Positions 7,396 to 17,052 of a stretch of DNA of 64,000 nt are shown piece after piece. The stretch lies in assembly GCF_002483225.1 (NCBI RefSeq), contig NZ_DLHL01000028.1:1-64000 (forward strand), written 5' to 3'. Source of the DNA: Gemmatimonas sp. UBA7669. GTDB lineage: Bacteria > Gemmatimonadota > Gemmatimonadetes > Gemmatimonadales > Gemmatimonadaceae. Within the stretch, counting starts at the first letter, position 1. Each line of letters opens with the position of its first letter. A program made the translations under genes and the position numbers. Below the pieces are notes generated by a model. That model did no database searches. It saw nothing but the letters and a program-made list of their open reading frames with translations, and was not told the DNA's origin.

Positions 7396-8802
7396 TCAGG
7401 GCGTGATGACCTGCGCCATCGGGTTGTAACGCACCGACACGTAGGTCTGCTTCTTCAGCGAGTCGATGAGGCGACGCATCTTGCGCTCCTCAGCCAACTG
7501 GTCGCGGATGCGATCGCGATACTCGGCATAGGTGAACTCGCCCGCCTCGTCGAGGAAGGTGACCTGCGCCACCACGAACTTGTTCACGCCGGCGCCCGGA
7601 TCCGGAATGGGAAACGGCCCCACGATCTGATTGAGCTTGGCGCCCTCGAGCGCGTTGCGATACGCCTCGGGCAGTTCGTTGCGCGGATACTCGGGGATGG
7701 ACTTGTCTTCACCGCCGGCGTCGTCGTGGAACTTGACGCTCAGGGAGTCGTAGCTGCCACCACCCTGCCAGATCTTGGCGATGCTGTCGGCCAGCAGTCG
7801 CGTACGCGCCTCGTCGGTCGAGTCGACGGAAGGGCGAATGAGAATGTGGCGCGCCTTCACTTCGGCCGGCTGCACGCGATCGACACGGATGATGTGAAAA
7901 CCAAAGCTCGTTTCCACCACCGGACTGATGACACCCGGATTGAGCGCAAACATCATGCGGTCGAACTCCGGCACCATGCGGCCGCGGCGATTCCAGCCCA
8001 GGTCACCACCCAACTCACGGTTGGACGGGTCCATGGACTCGCGCTTGGCGATGTTCTCGAAATCCTCGGGATGCTTGACCAGCTCCGCGTGGATGGAGTC
8101 GATCTTGGCGCGCGCCTTGGCCTTGGCCGCCTCGGAGGGCCGGGTGGCGACCACGATCTGGCGCATGCCGACACGCGCTTCCTTGCGCGGCAGCTTGTCC
8201 TTGAACGCCTCGTAGGCCTCGGTGATTTCCGATTCCGAGACATTCACCGCCGTGACTTTGCCGTCACGCTGCAGCTTCTGCATGATGCCCTGCTGCAGCT
8301 TCACGCGGCGCGCCTCGTCGGCCTGCATCTTGCGCCACTCGTCGATGGAACCGAAGCCCGCCTCGCGCAGCGCGGTGCGGAATTCCAGCTCCGACTTGAA
8401 GTTGCTGCGTGCCTTGCGCTCGGTGTCGTCCACCTGATTCTGGATCTCGAGGTCGCTCACCTCGACCTTCTCCAGCTCGGCCTTCTGCACCAGCAGCTCC
8501 ACGTCCACGAGCTGCTGCAGCACATCGGCCTCCAGTTTGGCCAGCTCCTTGGCATTGGTGACTGGCGCGCCGCGGGCGCGGGCCTGATTGACGCCCGAGA
8601 GCACCTCCGACACCAGCACCACCTTGTCGCCGACAATGGCGGCAATACCGTCGATGGGCAGGCCCTTGACGGTGTCCGCCTTGGCCGGCGCCTTCTGCGC
8701 GGGGGCTTCCTGCGCATGCAACCCGGCAGACGCCGGGACCAGGGCGGCCGCGGCCAGCGCCGCCGCGCAACGCAGGGCAAAACGAGTTGAGAGATACATC
8801 AT
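7396..8802 (-). CDS. SurA-like periplasmic peptidyl-prolyl isomerase
   Basis: About 468 residues from the MM start at 8802/8799; the longer frame upstream is not supported. A cleavable signal peptide (ALRCAAALAAAALVPASAGLHAQ) is followed by a SurA N-terminal domain (IDGIAAIVGDKVVLVSEV, with EFRTALREAGFGSIDEWR). Two parvulin domains follow: about residues 195-300 (LGGDLGWNRRGRMVPEFD, SFGFHIIRVD) and about 305-420 (VKARHILIRPS). The family escorts outer-membrane proteins across the periplasm. It lies directly downstream of a second parvulin gene and upstream of pdxA. In Proteobacteria surA and pdxA are also neighbours. Confidence 0.9.
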   Translation of the reverse strand: MMYLSTRFALRCAAALAAAALVPASAGLHAQEAPAQKAPAKADTVKGLPIDGIAAIVGDKVVLVSEVLSGVNQARARGAPVTNAKELAKLEADVLQQLVDVELLVQKAELEKVEVSDLEIQNQVDDTERKARSNFKSELEFRTALREAGFGSIDEWRKMQADEARRVKLQQGIMQKLQRDGKVTAVNVSESEITEAYEAFKDKLPRKEARVGMRQIVVATRPSEAAKAKARAKIDSIHAELVKHPEDFENIAKRESMDPSNRELGGDLGWNRRGRMVPEFDRMMFALNPGVISPVVETSFGFHIIRVDRVQPAEVKARHILIRPSVDSTDEARTRLLADSIAKIWQGGGSYDSLSVKFHDDAGGEDKSIPEYPRNELPEAYRNALEGAKLNQIVGPFPIPDPGAGVNKFVVAQVTFLDEAGEFTYAEYRDRIRDQLAEERKMRRLIDSLKKQTYVSVRYNPMAQVITP

Positions 8803-8884
8803 GCTGGTAAAGTACCCCGACAGGGCCGGGAGGGTTGCCGAAGCGCCCCGATCGGAAGCCGACCGGGGCGCTCGTGGACCGGAG

Positions 8885-10327
8885 TTACTTCTTGGTGGTG
8901 TCCGGCATCGGCGGCGCACCGGCCGGCGGGGCACCCATCGGCGGGGCGCCAGCCGGCGGCGCCTGCTGGGCCTTCAGCGAGTCCGCCGTGGCCCGCACCG
9001 ACTTGGCCTTTTCGATGACCGCGTCGAGGCCGGCCTCGTTGATCGAGAACGGATACTTGGTCTGCAGCGCGCGCGCGAGCGGATACGGCACTTCGACCAG
9101 CGGCACTTCGTTCTTCACGAGCTTGGTGAAGTACTCGTCGATGCGCGCACCGGCAATCTTCTCCTTGTCCGTTTCCTTGCCCGTGCTGTCAGTGAGCTTG
9201 CCCGGCTCCACCCCAAGCTGCGACCAGGTCTGCGTGACCGCGTTCTTGAAGTTGAGGAACAGGTTGCTCATCTCGGCCGTGTCGAGCACGAACTTGGCGC
9301 TGTCCGCCTGACGCAGCACCAGCTCGTTGCGCACGATCTGCCGGATGAACTTGTCCACCAGCGTGTCGGCGGCTGCGGCCAGCTGCGGACGGATCTGCGA
9401 CTGCGGCGGATAGGCCGACACCCACTCGGCGAAACGCGCGGCGGTCAGCTTGCCGCCCTTGTACGAGGCCAGCGCGGCGTTGTCCTTGGTGTAGCCGAAC
9501 GGGTTCTTGGCAATCGCCTTGGCCTTCACGGTGGCGTTGTTCTCCACCTTCACGTCGTTGCCCGTTTCCATCGTGGCGAGGTAGGTGCTCTCGGCGATGG
9601 CCACGTTGCGCTGCTTGGCAATGGGCGCGAACTCCGCCGCCACGTCCTTGAACGGCGAGCGGTAGATGACGTGGTAGCCGAACGAGGTCTCACACACGGT
9701 GGGCGCGACTTCGCCGACCTTGGTGGCCACGACGCACTTCTCGAACTCCGGCACCATCATGCCGCGGCCGAAGAGGCCGAGGTTGCCGCCGCGCTCCTTG
9801 GCGTTGGGCTCGTCGCTCTTGGCGGCGAGGGTCGCGAAGTTGGCTGGCGTGGCTTCCTTGAGGATGCCCTCCGCCTTCGTCTTGGCAGCCGCCTTCTGCT
9901 CGGGCGTGGCGCCCGGATCGACCTTCACGAGGATGTGACGGGCCGCGAAGGCCTCGCCACTGTTGTAGCGCTCCTCGTCGGTGCCCGGCGCCTTGTCCGC
10001 CCAGCCAGCCGAGACGGCGTCGTAGAACTTCTTGACGCGGATGTTGTCGATGTTCGACCACAGCGCGTCCTGCATGACCTTGGGATCGTTGAGCGAGTCG
10101 CCCTTGGCGGCCGCCACGCCCACAAGCTGGTAGTTGAGCCACAGCTCGGCGATGGACCGGGCCACGTCCTTCTCCAGCGGAGCCTGGGACTGGCCAAGAA
10201 TCTCGGCGAGCTTGGCAGTCGAGAGTTGCTGATTGCCGGCCTTGGCCGCCACGTCAGGGTTGGATGCCGCGCCACAGGCGACGGCAAACGCGACGGCACT
10301 GAGCACGGTCAAACGGTACGATTTCAT
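8885..10327 (-). CDS. PpiC/parvulin-type peptidyl-prolyl isomerase lipoprotein
   Basis: About 480 residues from the ATG at 10327. The N-terminus MKSYRLTVLSAVAFAVACGAA has a lipobox-like VACG, so a lipoprotein is likely. One clear parvulin domain lies about residues 125-245 (ARHILVKVD, GGNLGLFGRGMMVPEFEKC, SFGYHVIYRS). A long helical region follows, then a Pro/Ala/Gly repeat tail (PPAGAPPMGAPP). It probably acts in outer-membrane protein folding with the SurA-like neighbour 82 bases downstream. It differs from that protein in having one rather than two recognisable parvulin domains. Confidence 0.88.
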   Translation of the reverse strand: MKSYRLTVLSAVAFAVACGAASNPDVAAKAGNQQLSTAKLAEILGQSQAPLEKDVARSIAELWLNYQLVGVAAAKGDSLNDPKVMQDALWSNIDNIRVKKFYDAVSAGWADKAPGTDEERYNSGEAFAARHILVKVDPGATPEQKAAAKTKAEGILKEATPANFATLAAKSDEPNAKERGGNLGLFGRGMMVPEFEKCVVATKVGEVAPTVCETSFGYHVIYRSPFKDVAAEFAPIAKQRNVAIAESTYLATMETGNDVKVENNATVKAKAIAKNPFGYTKDNAALASYKGGKLTAARFAEWVSAYPPQSQIRPQLAAAADTLVDKFIRQIVRNELVLRQADSAKFVLDTAEMSNLFLNFKNAVTQTWSQLGVEPGKLTDSTGKETDKEKIAGARIDEYFTKLVKNEVPLVEVPYPLARALQTKYPFSINEAGLDAVIEKAKSVRATADSLKAQQAPPAGAPPMGAPPAGAPPMPDTTKK

Positions 10328-10437
10328 CAGGCAGACTCCGCCCACGGAGTGAGGTGTGGATAGGTAGGACCCCAATGGCCGCCGAGTGGTTGCCATGGGT
10401 AGGTGCGCGTCGCTCCAGCAGACCTGAGCATCTGTCG

Positions 10438-13400
10438 CTAGACGACGAGCGCCCGGAGGGCGCGGATGAGCCCCTCGAGCATCTCCGCGCCACCCAAGCG
10501 GGTGAGCTTGAGAGCCAGCGGCTGCGCCCGACGCACGTCCACCTGGAACTGGACGTCATGGAACGCAGCGGACAGCCCCTTGAGGCGCGGAACAGCGTCA
10601 GCCCTGAAAGTAATACGGGCCTCGGAGGCGCGCACAAGCACCCCCTCCACCCCCAGCAGGGCGCCCAGCACCCGCAGCATGGCCTGGCCAAAGAGGGCCT
10701 GGGCCGGGGCCGGCAGCGGCCCGAAGCGGTCGCGGACCTCCTGGGCCAGCGCGGCAATGGCCGCCGGGTCGCGCAGCGCCGTCAAGCGGCGGTACACGTC
10801 CAGCTTGGCCTCCTGCGAGGCGATGTAGTCGTCGGGCAGGAAACTCGGGAAGTCCAGCGTGACATCGGCCGGTATCCAGGCTTTCTGGCCGCCGTCGTCC
10901 GACAACTGCCGCACCGTTTCGTCGAGCAGCCGCAGGTAGAGGTCGAAGCCCACGGCATGCACAAAGCCCGACTGCTCGGGCCCCAGCAGATTGCCGGCCC
11001 CGCGCATTTCGAGATCCTTGAGCGCCACCCGGTAGCCGGCGCCGAGTTCGGTGTGGTGTTCGAGCACCGCCAGACGGCGCTCCGCGTCCTCGTCCACCCG
11101 GTCGGGCACCAGCAGATAGCAGTAGGCGCGGCGATGCGAGCGGCCCACGCGACCGCGCAACTGATAGAGCTGCGCGAGCCCCAAGTGATCAGCGCGGTTG
11201 ACGAACATCGTGTTGGCGTTGGGCACGTCGAGCCCGCTCTCCACGATGAGCGTGGACACCAGAATATCGAGCTCGCCTTCCACGAAGCGGCGCATCACCG
11301 CCTCGAGATCACGCTCCTTCATCTGGCCGTGTCCCACGCCCACGCGCGCCCGCGGCACGATGCGCCGCAGGTGATCGGCAATGGCCTCGATGGTCTCCAC
11401 GCGATTGTGCACGAAGAACACCTGCCCGCCGCGGTCCAGCTCCCGCGCAATGGCCTCCTCGATGAGCGCATCATCGAAGGGTTCGACAAACGTGAGCACC
11501 GGCGAGCGATCGCGCGGCGGCGTTTGCATGAGCGTGAGGTCGCGCAGGCCCGCCAGCGACTGATGCAGCGTGCGCGGAATGGGCGTGGCCGTGAGCGTGA
11601 GCACGTCGGTGGACACCTTGAGCTGCTTGAGGCGTTCCTTGTGCTTCACGCCAAAGCGATGCTCTTCGTCCACGATGATGAGCCCGAGATCGGCGAAGAC
11701 CACGTCGGGACTCAGCAGGCGATGCGTGCCGATGACAATGTCGATCTGCTTCTTCTTGAGCTTGTCCACCACCGCCGCCTGCTCCTTGGCGGTCTGGAAG
11801 CGGCTCATGACTTCCACGGTCACGGGGAAGTCGGCCAACCGATCACCGAAGCTGCGCGCATGCTGCTCGGCGAGAATGGTGGTGGGCACCAGCACCGCCA
11901 CCTGGCGGCCGCCCTGCACCGCCTTGAAGGCCGCGCGAATGGCGATTTCTGTCTTGCCATAGCCCACGTCACCCACAAGCAGACGGTCCATGGGCCGTTC
12001 GCCTTCGAGGTCGCGCTTGACGTCTTCGGTGGCCTTGCGCTGGTCGGGCGTGTCCTCGAAGAGGAAGCTGCTTTCGAGCTGACGCTGCCAGGCGCCGTCG
12101 CCGCCGTGCGGTGGGCGCGTGGAGACTTTGCGCCGCGCATAGAGCTGCAGCAGTTCCTGCGTCATCTCGAGAATGGCCATGCGCGTCTTTTCGCGCTGCG
12201 CCTTCCACTGCTTGCCGCCCAGTTTGTGCAGACGCGGCGGCGGCGCATCACTGCTCACATCGCTGGCGCTGCGATAGCGCTCGATCTGATCGATGCGATA
12301 GAGCGGCACGTTCAGCCGGTCGCCGCCCTCGTATTCGATGACCGCACTCTCGATGGTGGCTTCACGCACGAACACCTTTTCGATGCCGCGATAGATGCCG
12401 ATGCCATGCTCGAGGTGCACCACAAAATCGCCGGGCTTGAGCGCGCCCAGCGTATCGAGCGACGCCCCAGTGCCGTACTTGCGCGTGCGACGCAGCCGGC
12501 GATCGCGGCGAAAGATCTCGTGATCCGTCAGCACCCGCACGGCGCCGGGAATCACGAAGCCGCCACCCAGCACCCCAATGGCCAGCGCCGCGCTCACCGG
12601 TCCGTCTTCACCCAGCAACTCCTCGAGCCGTTCGGCCTGCCCCGCGTTGTCGCAGAGAATGAGCGTCGGCAAGCCGTCACGCTGCAAACGGCGCAGCACG
12701 CGCAGGTCGCGCGAAATGCTCTCCGGTGGCCGCGTGGGGAAGGCAATGTCCGGCTCGGGACCGGTGGGCGCGAGATCGGCCGCACTGGCGCTGGCAGCGC
12801 GCTGTGGCGGCGGGTTGAGCTTCAAGGTGCCGAAGCGCGCGAGCGTGCTGGCCATGAGGGGCGGCGCCACAAACAACTGCTCGCGCGAGACCCAGTCCTC
12901 ACCACGCCGCTTGGCCAATTCAATGTGATGCGCGGCCTCGTCCCAGGTGCGCACGAGTTCGGGCAAGACACTGCTGCCGGCCGGCCACACCACCAGCGTA
13001 TCCGACGGCCAGAGGTCGGGCAGCGAGACACGCTCACCCGTCTCTTCCACCGCCTGCACGCGGCCATCCACCGGCAGCACCAATGCCAGCTCGGCGTCAC
13101 GTGTGCTGCGCTGGGTGTTGAGGTCGAAGTGCCGCAGCTCGACGATGTCATCGCCCCAGAACTCGAGACGCACTGGTTCGGCCATGCCGAACGAGTAGAT
13201 GTCGAAAATGCCGCCGCGCACGGAGAACTGGGCAACGTCCTCGACCATGGGTACACGCTCGAAGCCAATGGCCTCGAGATGGGCCGCCAGCTCTTCGGGT
13301 CGGCGCACGTCACCCTTGCGCAGCTCGAGCCGAGCACCGGCGAGCGCGGTGGGCAACGCGGTTTTTTCGAGGACGGCGCGCGCGGTGGTGAGCAGGATGC

Positions 13401-13749
13401 GCACACCGCTCCGTCCGAGTTGCTCGAGCGTCTCCACGCGTTCACCGGCAACCTCGGCGTGCGGCTCGATTTCACCGAAGCCTTCGCGCGGCGGATAGAG
13501 CGCCACCGGTACGTCATCCACCAGCGACTGCAGGTCGGCCAACCAGCGCTCGGCGTCACCCAACTGATCGGTGATGACCGTAACGAGTCGATGTGGCATG
13601 GCGCGCGCGAGTGACGCCACCAGTACGGCATCACTGGAGCCGGCGAGTCCCCCCAAACGCAGCGACGCTCCCGGTTCCGGGAGCGCCTTGAATGTCCGCT
13701 GCCAGGCCTCAAGCCCGGCGAGCGCGTCCAGCAAACGCGGTAATCCCAT
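10438..13749 (-). CDS. mfd: Transcription-repair coupling factor Mfd
   Basis: 1103 residues, the usual Mfd size. In order it has a UvrB-like N-terminal region (GGIFDIYSFGMAEPVRLEFWGDD), the RNA polymerase interaction domain (KPGDFVVHLEHGIGIYRGIEK), and the SF2 translocase with GDVGYGKTEIAIRAAF (Walker A), DEEHRFGVKHKERLK (DEEH box), TATPIPRTL and the TRG-motif region (QLRGRVGRSHRRAYCYL). A C-terminal domain follows. Mfd removes stalled RNA polymerase and recruits UvrA; uvrA is elsewhere in this window. The long plus-strand reading across it is an antisense artefact of the high GC content. Confidence 0.97.
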   Translation of the reverse strand: MGLPRLLDALAGLEAWQRTFKALPEPGASLRLGGLAGSSDAVLVASLARAMPHRLVTVITDQLGDAERWLADLQSLVDDVPVALYPPREGFGEIEPHAEVAGERVETLEQLGRSGVRILLTTARAVLEKTALPTALAGARLELRKGDVRRPEELAAHLEAIGFERVPMVEDVAQFSVRGGIFDIYSFGMAEPVRLEFWGDDIVELRHFDLNTQRSTRDAELALVLPVDGRVQAVEETGERVSLPDLWPSDTLVVWPAGSSVLPELVRTWDEAAHHIELAKRRGEDWVSREQLFVAPPLMASTLARFGTLKLNPPPQRAASASAADLAPTGPEPDIAFPTRPPESISRDLRVLRRLQRDGLPTLILCDNAGQAERLEELLGEDGPVSAALAIGVLGGGFVIPGAVRVLTDHEIFRRDRRLRRTRKYGTGASLDTLGALKPGDFVVHLEHGIGIYRGIEKVFVREATIESAVIEYEGGDRLNVPLYRIDQIERYRSASDVSSDAPPPRLHKLGGKQWKAQREKTRMAILEMTQELLQLYARRKVSTRPPHGGDGAWQRQLESSFLFEDTPDQRKATEDVKRDLEGERPMDRLLVGDVGYGKTEIAIRAAFKAVQGGRQVAVLVPTTILAEQHARSFGDRLADFPVTVEVMSRFQTAKEQAAVVDKLKKKQIDIVIGTHRLLSPDVVFADLGLIIVDEEHRFGVKHKERLKQLKVSTDVLTLTATPIPRTLHQSLAGLRDLTLMQTPPRDRSPVLTFVEPFDDALIEEAIARELDRGGQVFFVHNRVETIEAIADHLRRIVPRARVGVGHGQMKERDLEAVMRRFVEGELDILVSTLIVESGLDVPNANTMFVNRADHLGLAQLYQLRGRVGRSHRRAYCYLLVPDRVDEDAERRLAVLEHHTELGAGYRVALKDLEMRGAGNLLGPEQSGFVHAVGFDLYLRLLDETVRQLSDDGGQKAWIPADVTLDFPSFLPDDYIASQEAKLDVYRRLTALRDPAAIAALAQEVRDRFGPLPAPAQALFGQAMLRVLGALLGVEGVLVRASEARITFRADAVPRLKGLSAAFHDVQFQVDVRRAQPLALKLTRLGGAEMLEGLIRALRALVV

Positions 13750-13788
13750 ACCTGCCCGTTATATCCCTGCAGATCCTGCGGTGAATTT

Positions 13789-13832
13789 CGACGCGAACTG
13801 CGACGCGAACTGCGACGCGCGAACTGCGACGC
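13789..13832. repeat. Short 12-base tandem repeat downstream of the BatA-like gene
   Basis: The unit CGACGCGAACTG is repeated about four times with small length changes in the 97-base gap between mfd and the BatA-like gene. It lies just upstream of mfd on its strand, so it could sit in the mfd leader. No function is evident. Confidence 0.7.
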
Positions 13833-13846
13833 GCGCTCCGTGCAAG

Positions 13847-15739
13847 TTAGCGACGGCTGACCCAGGCTTCGGCCATGAGGGCCAACAGCGCCAGCGCCAC
13901 GAGCGGCATCAGCAGCGCCTGACCGGCCGCGCGCGAAAACACCGCCCGCTGCCACTCAGCGACTGTCGACGCGGCCGCGACATCCTGTCCGCGCAGCATG
14001 CGCGCCAGCAATGCCTCCGCCCCACCAGCGGGCATGGGTTCGAACGCCGATTCCTCGGGCTCCGGGTTCACGACCAGTGCGCCCACCCGCGCCGCCTGCC
14101 TGCGCAAAAAGTAAACGCCTGAGGTGGCCGGAACGGTTGCCCGATCGCCGGAAAGCGGCAACAGGCTGCCATCGGGGGCCTCGAGCGCGGTCAGATCGCG
14201 CAGGCCGCTCAGGGTGGCACCCGGTGCGGCCGTGAGCAGGCGGCCTTCGTCACCGAGGCGGCGGGCGAGGGCCTCGAGCACCCAGGGCACAAAGGCCGCG
14301 CGCAGCGGGAGGTCAGTGGCCTCAGGGTCGAGTGGAGAGCCAAGCAGCACGTAGTCCGCGCCGGCCACCACCCACGGCGCGCCGCCAGCGGTGGCTATGG
14401 TGTCGGGGCGATCGGCACCGGCCACCTTCTCACCGGGCGAGTAGAGCAAGGGGTAACGCAAGCGCACCGGGGCCCCGTCAAAGGCACGCGTGGAGGCCGC
14501 GTTGGTGTCGGCCGAGGCGGCGCCGGCTACGCGGGCCAGCACGGTGGCGCGGGCAATAGCCCCGAAACGCCAGGGAATGTCCAGCCGCGCGAGCTGGCGG
14601 TTGGCCTCGCCTACCCGCACGGGGTCGCGCGGCGCGGTGAGCAACACCGGTTTGCGGGTGTCGGCGGCGTCGGCGCTGCCAATGGTGACGACGCCGGTCT
14701 CGCCTTCGCGTCCACGCGCGAGGCGCTGCTCATCAACCAGCGTGGACAGGGCGGCGGCCAGAAACGGGCCGCCTTCGCCGCGCACGGCAATGGCCGGCGG
14801 CGGCGCCACGCGCACGGCAAAGTGCCGCGTGTCGTCAGCGCGCAGGGCATCGGCATCGAGCTCCACACTGCCGCGCACCCAGCCGCTGGAGGCGCTGGCC
14901 AGACGCGGGGTGACGCGGGCTGGGGCCTCAATGGTGGCCGGGGACACATCCCCGCGGGCCACGGTGCGTCCATCGAGTGCGAGGCGCCAGCTCGTGGAGT
15001 CCGGTGAGGCCACGGCCAGCGACACCGCCCCGCCCGGTGTCCAGCGCGTGGGTTCGGGCGTGGCCTGCAACACCGCGCGATTGGCGGTCATGGCCGCCGG
15101 GACCGTGAGCAGCAGCACCGGCACATCGGGCGCATCCAGCACACTGTCGGCGCGGAACGCTGAGGGCTGACCGTCTGATACGAGCGCGACCACCGGCGTA
15201 CGTGGTGCGCCACTGCGCGCGAGGCCGAGGGCGCGCTGCGTGGCCGCCGCGAGATCACCACGACCGCCAAGAGGCGTGAGATCACGCAGGCCGGCTTCGA
15301 GAGTTGCCGGCGTTCCGCCCAGTACCCGACCGTCGGCGGTGACAATCCAGCCGCGGTCATCGTTGGTGAGTTCCTGCAGCAGCGACCGCGCCGCGGCCCG
15401 CAGGCTGTCGAGGCGCGGGCGTCCATCCTGCACCACGCCGCTGCTCATGGAGTTGTCGAGCACCACGGCCACGGCAATGGGTGCATGCCCGGTGCCAAAC
15501 AAGGCGGCAATGGGACGTGCCGCCGCCAATGCCAGCGCCAGCACCGCAATGAGCCGCAGAATGAGCAGCAGCCGGTTGCGCAGCTTGAGATCGCGGCTGT
15601 GCTCCTGCTCCATGCGCAGCAGATAGCGCACCGCGGGAAAGTCGACGGTGCGCCCGATGCGCCGCCGCAGCAGGTGCACGAGCAGCGGCACGCCGGCCAG
15701 AGCGGCCAGGGCGAGAAAGGCGGGAGCGAGGAAGGCCAT
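13847..15739 (-). CDS. BatA-N / von Willebrand A-domain membrane protein
   Basis: 630 residues. The N-terminus (MAFLAPAFLALAALAGVPLLVHLLRRR) is the BatA N-terminal membrane domain. A second membrane segment follows (LLLILRLIAVLALALAAARPI). A VWA-like domain starts at VAVVLDNSMSSG (about residue 90), a near-MIDAS DxSxS written DNSMS. A long periplasmic region follows, with a last membrane segment (ALLMPLVALALLALMAEAW). It sits 49 bases after the DUF58 gene. BatA-like/DUF58 pairs usually belong to MoxR-AAA operons for envelope stress, but no MoxR gene is seen here. Confidence 0.85.
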   Translation of the reverse strand: MAFLAPAFLALAALAGVPLLVHLLRRRIGRTVDFPAVRYLLRMEQEHSRDLKLRNRLLLILRLIAVLALALAAARPIAALFGTGHAPIAVAVVLDNSMSSGVVQDGRPRLDSLRAAARSLLQELTNDDRGWIVTADGRVLGGTPATLEAGLRDLTPLGGRGDLAAATQRALGLARSGAPRTPVVALVSDGQPSAFRADSVLDAPDVPVLLLTVPAAMTANRAVLQATPEPTRWTPGGAVSLAVASPDSTSWRLALDGRTVARGDVSPATIEAPARVTPRLASASSGWVRGSVELDADALRADDTRHFAVRVAPPPAIAVRGEGGPFLAAALSTLVDEQRLARGREGETGVVTIGSADAADTRKPVLLTAPRDPVRVGEANRQLARLDIPWRFGAIARATVLARVAGAASADTNAASTRAFDGAPVRLRYPLLYSPGEKVAGADRPDTIATAGGAPWVVAGADYVLLGSPLDPEATDLPLRAAFVPWVLEALARRLGDEGRLLTAAPGATLSGLRDLTALEAPDGSLLPLSGDRATVPATSGVYFLRRQAARVGALVVNPEPEESAFEPMPAGGAEALLARMLRGQDVAAASTVAEWQRAVFSRAAGQALLMPLVALALLALMAEAWVSRR

Positions 15740-15788
15740 CAGTTGGTGTACGTCGTTCGTGATGCGATGGGGTCGGCAGTACGTGGCG

Positions 15789-16697
15789 TCACACCATCGC
15801 CCCGCGTCCGTTCACACCCACCAGATGCCGCAGCGGCCGACCGAAGGGCTCGTTGGTGTAGGCCAGCGCGTAGCGCGCGCCGGCGCGGCCGAGAGCCGAG
15901 CGCCAGTCGGCCAGGGCCTCCTGCACCGTGGTCTGGTAGGTGCTGCGCACATCACCCGGGCTGGCCGGCACTTCATTGAGCGACTCGGGGTCGCGGTAGC
16001 GGGCCTCGCCACTGTCCGGGAAGTCGCGCTCGGCCGGATCCATGATGTGCAGCACCAGCACCTCGTGCCCCCGCGCGCGCAGGGTTCGGGCGGCGTCGGC
16101 CACGGGCGCGGCATCGGTGAGCAGGTCGGAGAGCAGCACCACGAAGCCCGGACGCCGCACCATGCGGCCAGCCTGCAGCAGGGCGCCCGCCACGTCGGAG
16201 TCGCGGCCGCCGCCGGGTGCGGTGAAGGCGGCCATGAGCCGGCGCCACTGGGCCCGCTGGGCCCGGGCCGGCACCAGGTTCTTGAGACCGGCATCGAAAC
16301 GCACCAAGCCCACGGCGTCGCGCTGACGCAGCAGCAGCAGGGCCATGGCGCTGGCCAACCGCTCGGCGTAGGCCAGCTTGGTGAGCCGGGCCGGATCGCC
16401 CGTCCACTGCATGGAGGCGCTCACGTCCAGCACCAGCATGGCACGGGCGTTGGTCTCTTCCTCGAATTGCTTGACCACCCAGCGATCGGCGCGGCCCGCG
16501 ATGCGCCAGTCCAGGTAGCGCAGATCATCACCCGCGATATACGGGCGGTGCTCGGCGAACTCCACGCTGAAGCCCTTGCGCGGTGACCGGTGGAGGCCGG
16601 TGATGAAACCGTCCACCACCCAGCGGGCCACCAGCTCGAGGTTACCGAGGGCGGCAAGGACGGCGGGATCAAGTTGGTCAGCGCGCGGGGTGCTCAT
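15789..16697 (-). CDS. DUF58 family protein
   Basis: 302 residues from the ATG at 16697. It has the DUF58 core AEHRPYIAGDDLRYLDWRIAGRADRWVVKQFEEE, then a VWA-like strand LVLDVSASMQWTG. The DxSxS motif is complete (DVSAS), so metal binding is plausible. DUF58 proteins work with MoxR ATPases and VWA membrane proteins, and the BatA-like gene follows. No Shine-Dalgarno site is visible before the start. A TATTCT box lies only 7 bases upstream, so a leaderless transcript is possible. Upstream is a repeat-rich gap of about 350 bases before lepA. Confidence 0.88.
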   Translation of the reverse strand: MSTPRADQLDPAVLAALGNLELVARWVVDGFITGLHRSPRKGFSVEFAEHRPYIAGDDLRYLDWRIAGRADRWVVKQFEEETNARAMLVLDVSASMQWTGDPARLTKLAYAERLASAMALLLLRQRDAVGLVRFDAGLKNLVPARAQRAQWRRLMAAFTAPGGGRDSDVAGALLQAGRMVRRPGFVVLLSDLLTDAAPVADAARTLRARGHEVLVLHIMDPAERDFPDSGEARYRDPESLNEVPASPGDVRSTYQTTVQEALADWRSALGRAGARYALAYTNEPFGRPLRHLVGVNGRGAMV

Positions 16698-16769
16698 GTG
16701 GGGAGAATACGCGGGGGGCCCGGGAATTGCTCGCGGGGTGGGCCGAGGCGCAGCGGGGTGAACCCAGGA

Positions 16770-16955
16770 CTCGGTGGGTAGACTCAGGACTCGAAACCCG
16801 AACCCAGAACCCGAAACTGATCGGTTCCGGGTCGTGAGTTCGAGTTCCGGGTCGTAAGTGACTCCAAACTCAAAACTTGAACTCAAGGCTCACAACTCCC
16901 GGAACCGGCGGCCAAGCTTTGAGCTTTGAGTTCAAGTTGTGAGTTTCGCGTTCGA
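16770..16955. repeat. Palindromic repeat cluster between the DUF58 gene and lepA
   Basis: This part of the gap between the DUF58 gene and lepA is made of variants of AACTCGAA/AACTCACAA words in both orientations. The clearest pair is 16866-16888 against 16924-16946, which are reverse complements at 21 of 23 positions. The word AACTGATCGGTT also occurs here (about 16815) and again downstream of lepA at about 18943. No gene is present in 16698-17052. It looks like a family of degenerate intergenic palindromes. Confidence 0.75.
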
Positions 16956-17052
16956 ACGGCAGCCGGCCAGTGCCGTTTGCCCCCCGCCCTCCCCTATTTT
17001 TCAGGGCTAGCCGGGAATGGACCCGGCCCGGTAACCCCAGCAAGGCCGTCCG

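Noticed and set aside
10354..13614. Long plus-strand open frame (1086 codons) antisense to mfd
   Set aside because: It is an artefact of high GC and third-position bias. The minus strand encodes full-length Mfd with all motifs; the antisense frame is rich in His, Arg and Gln with no family resemblance.
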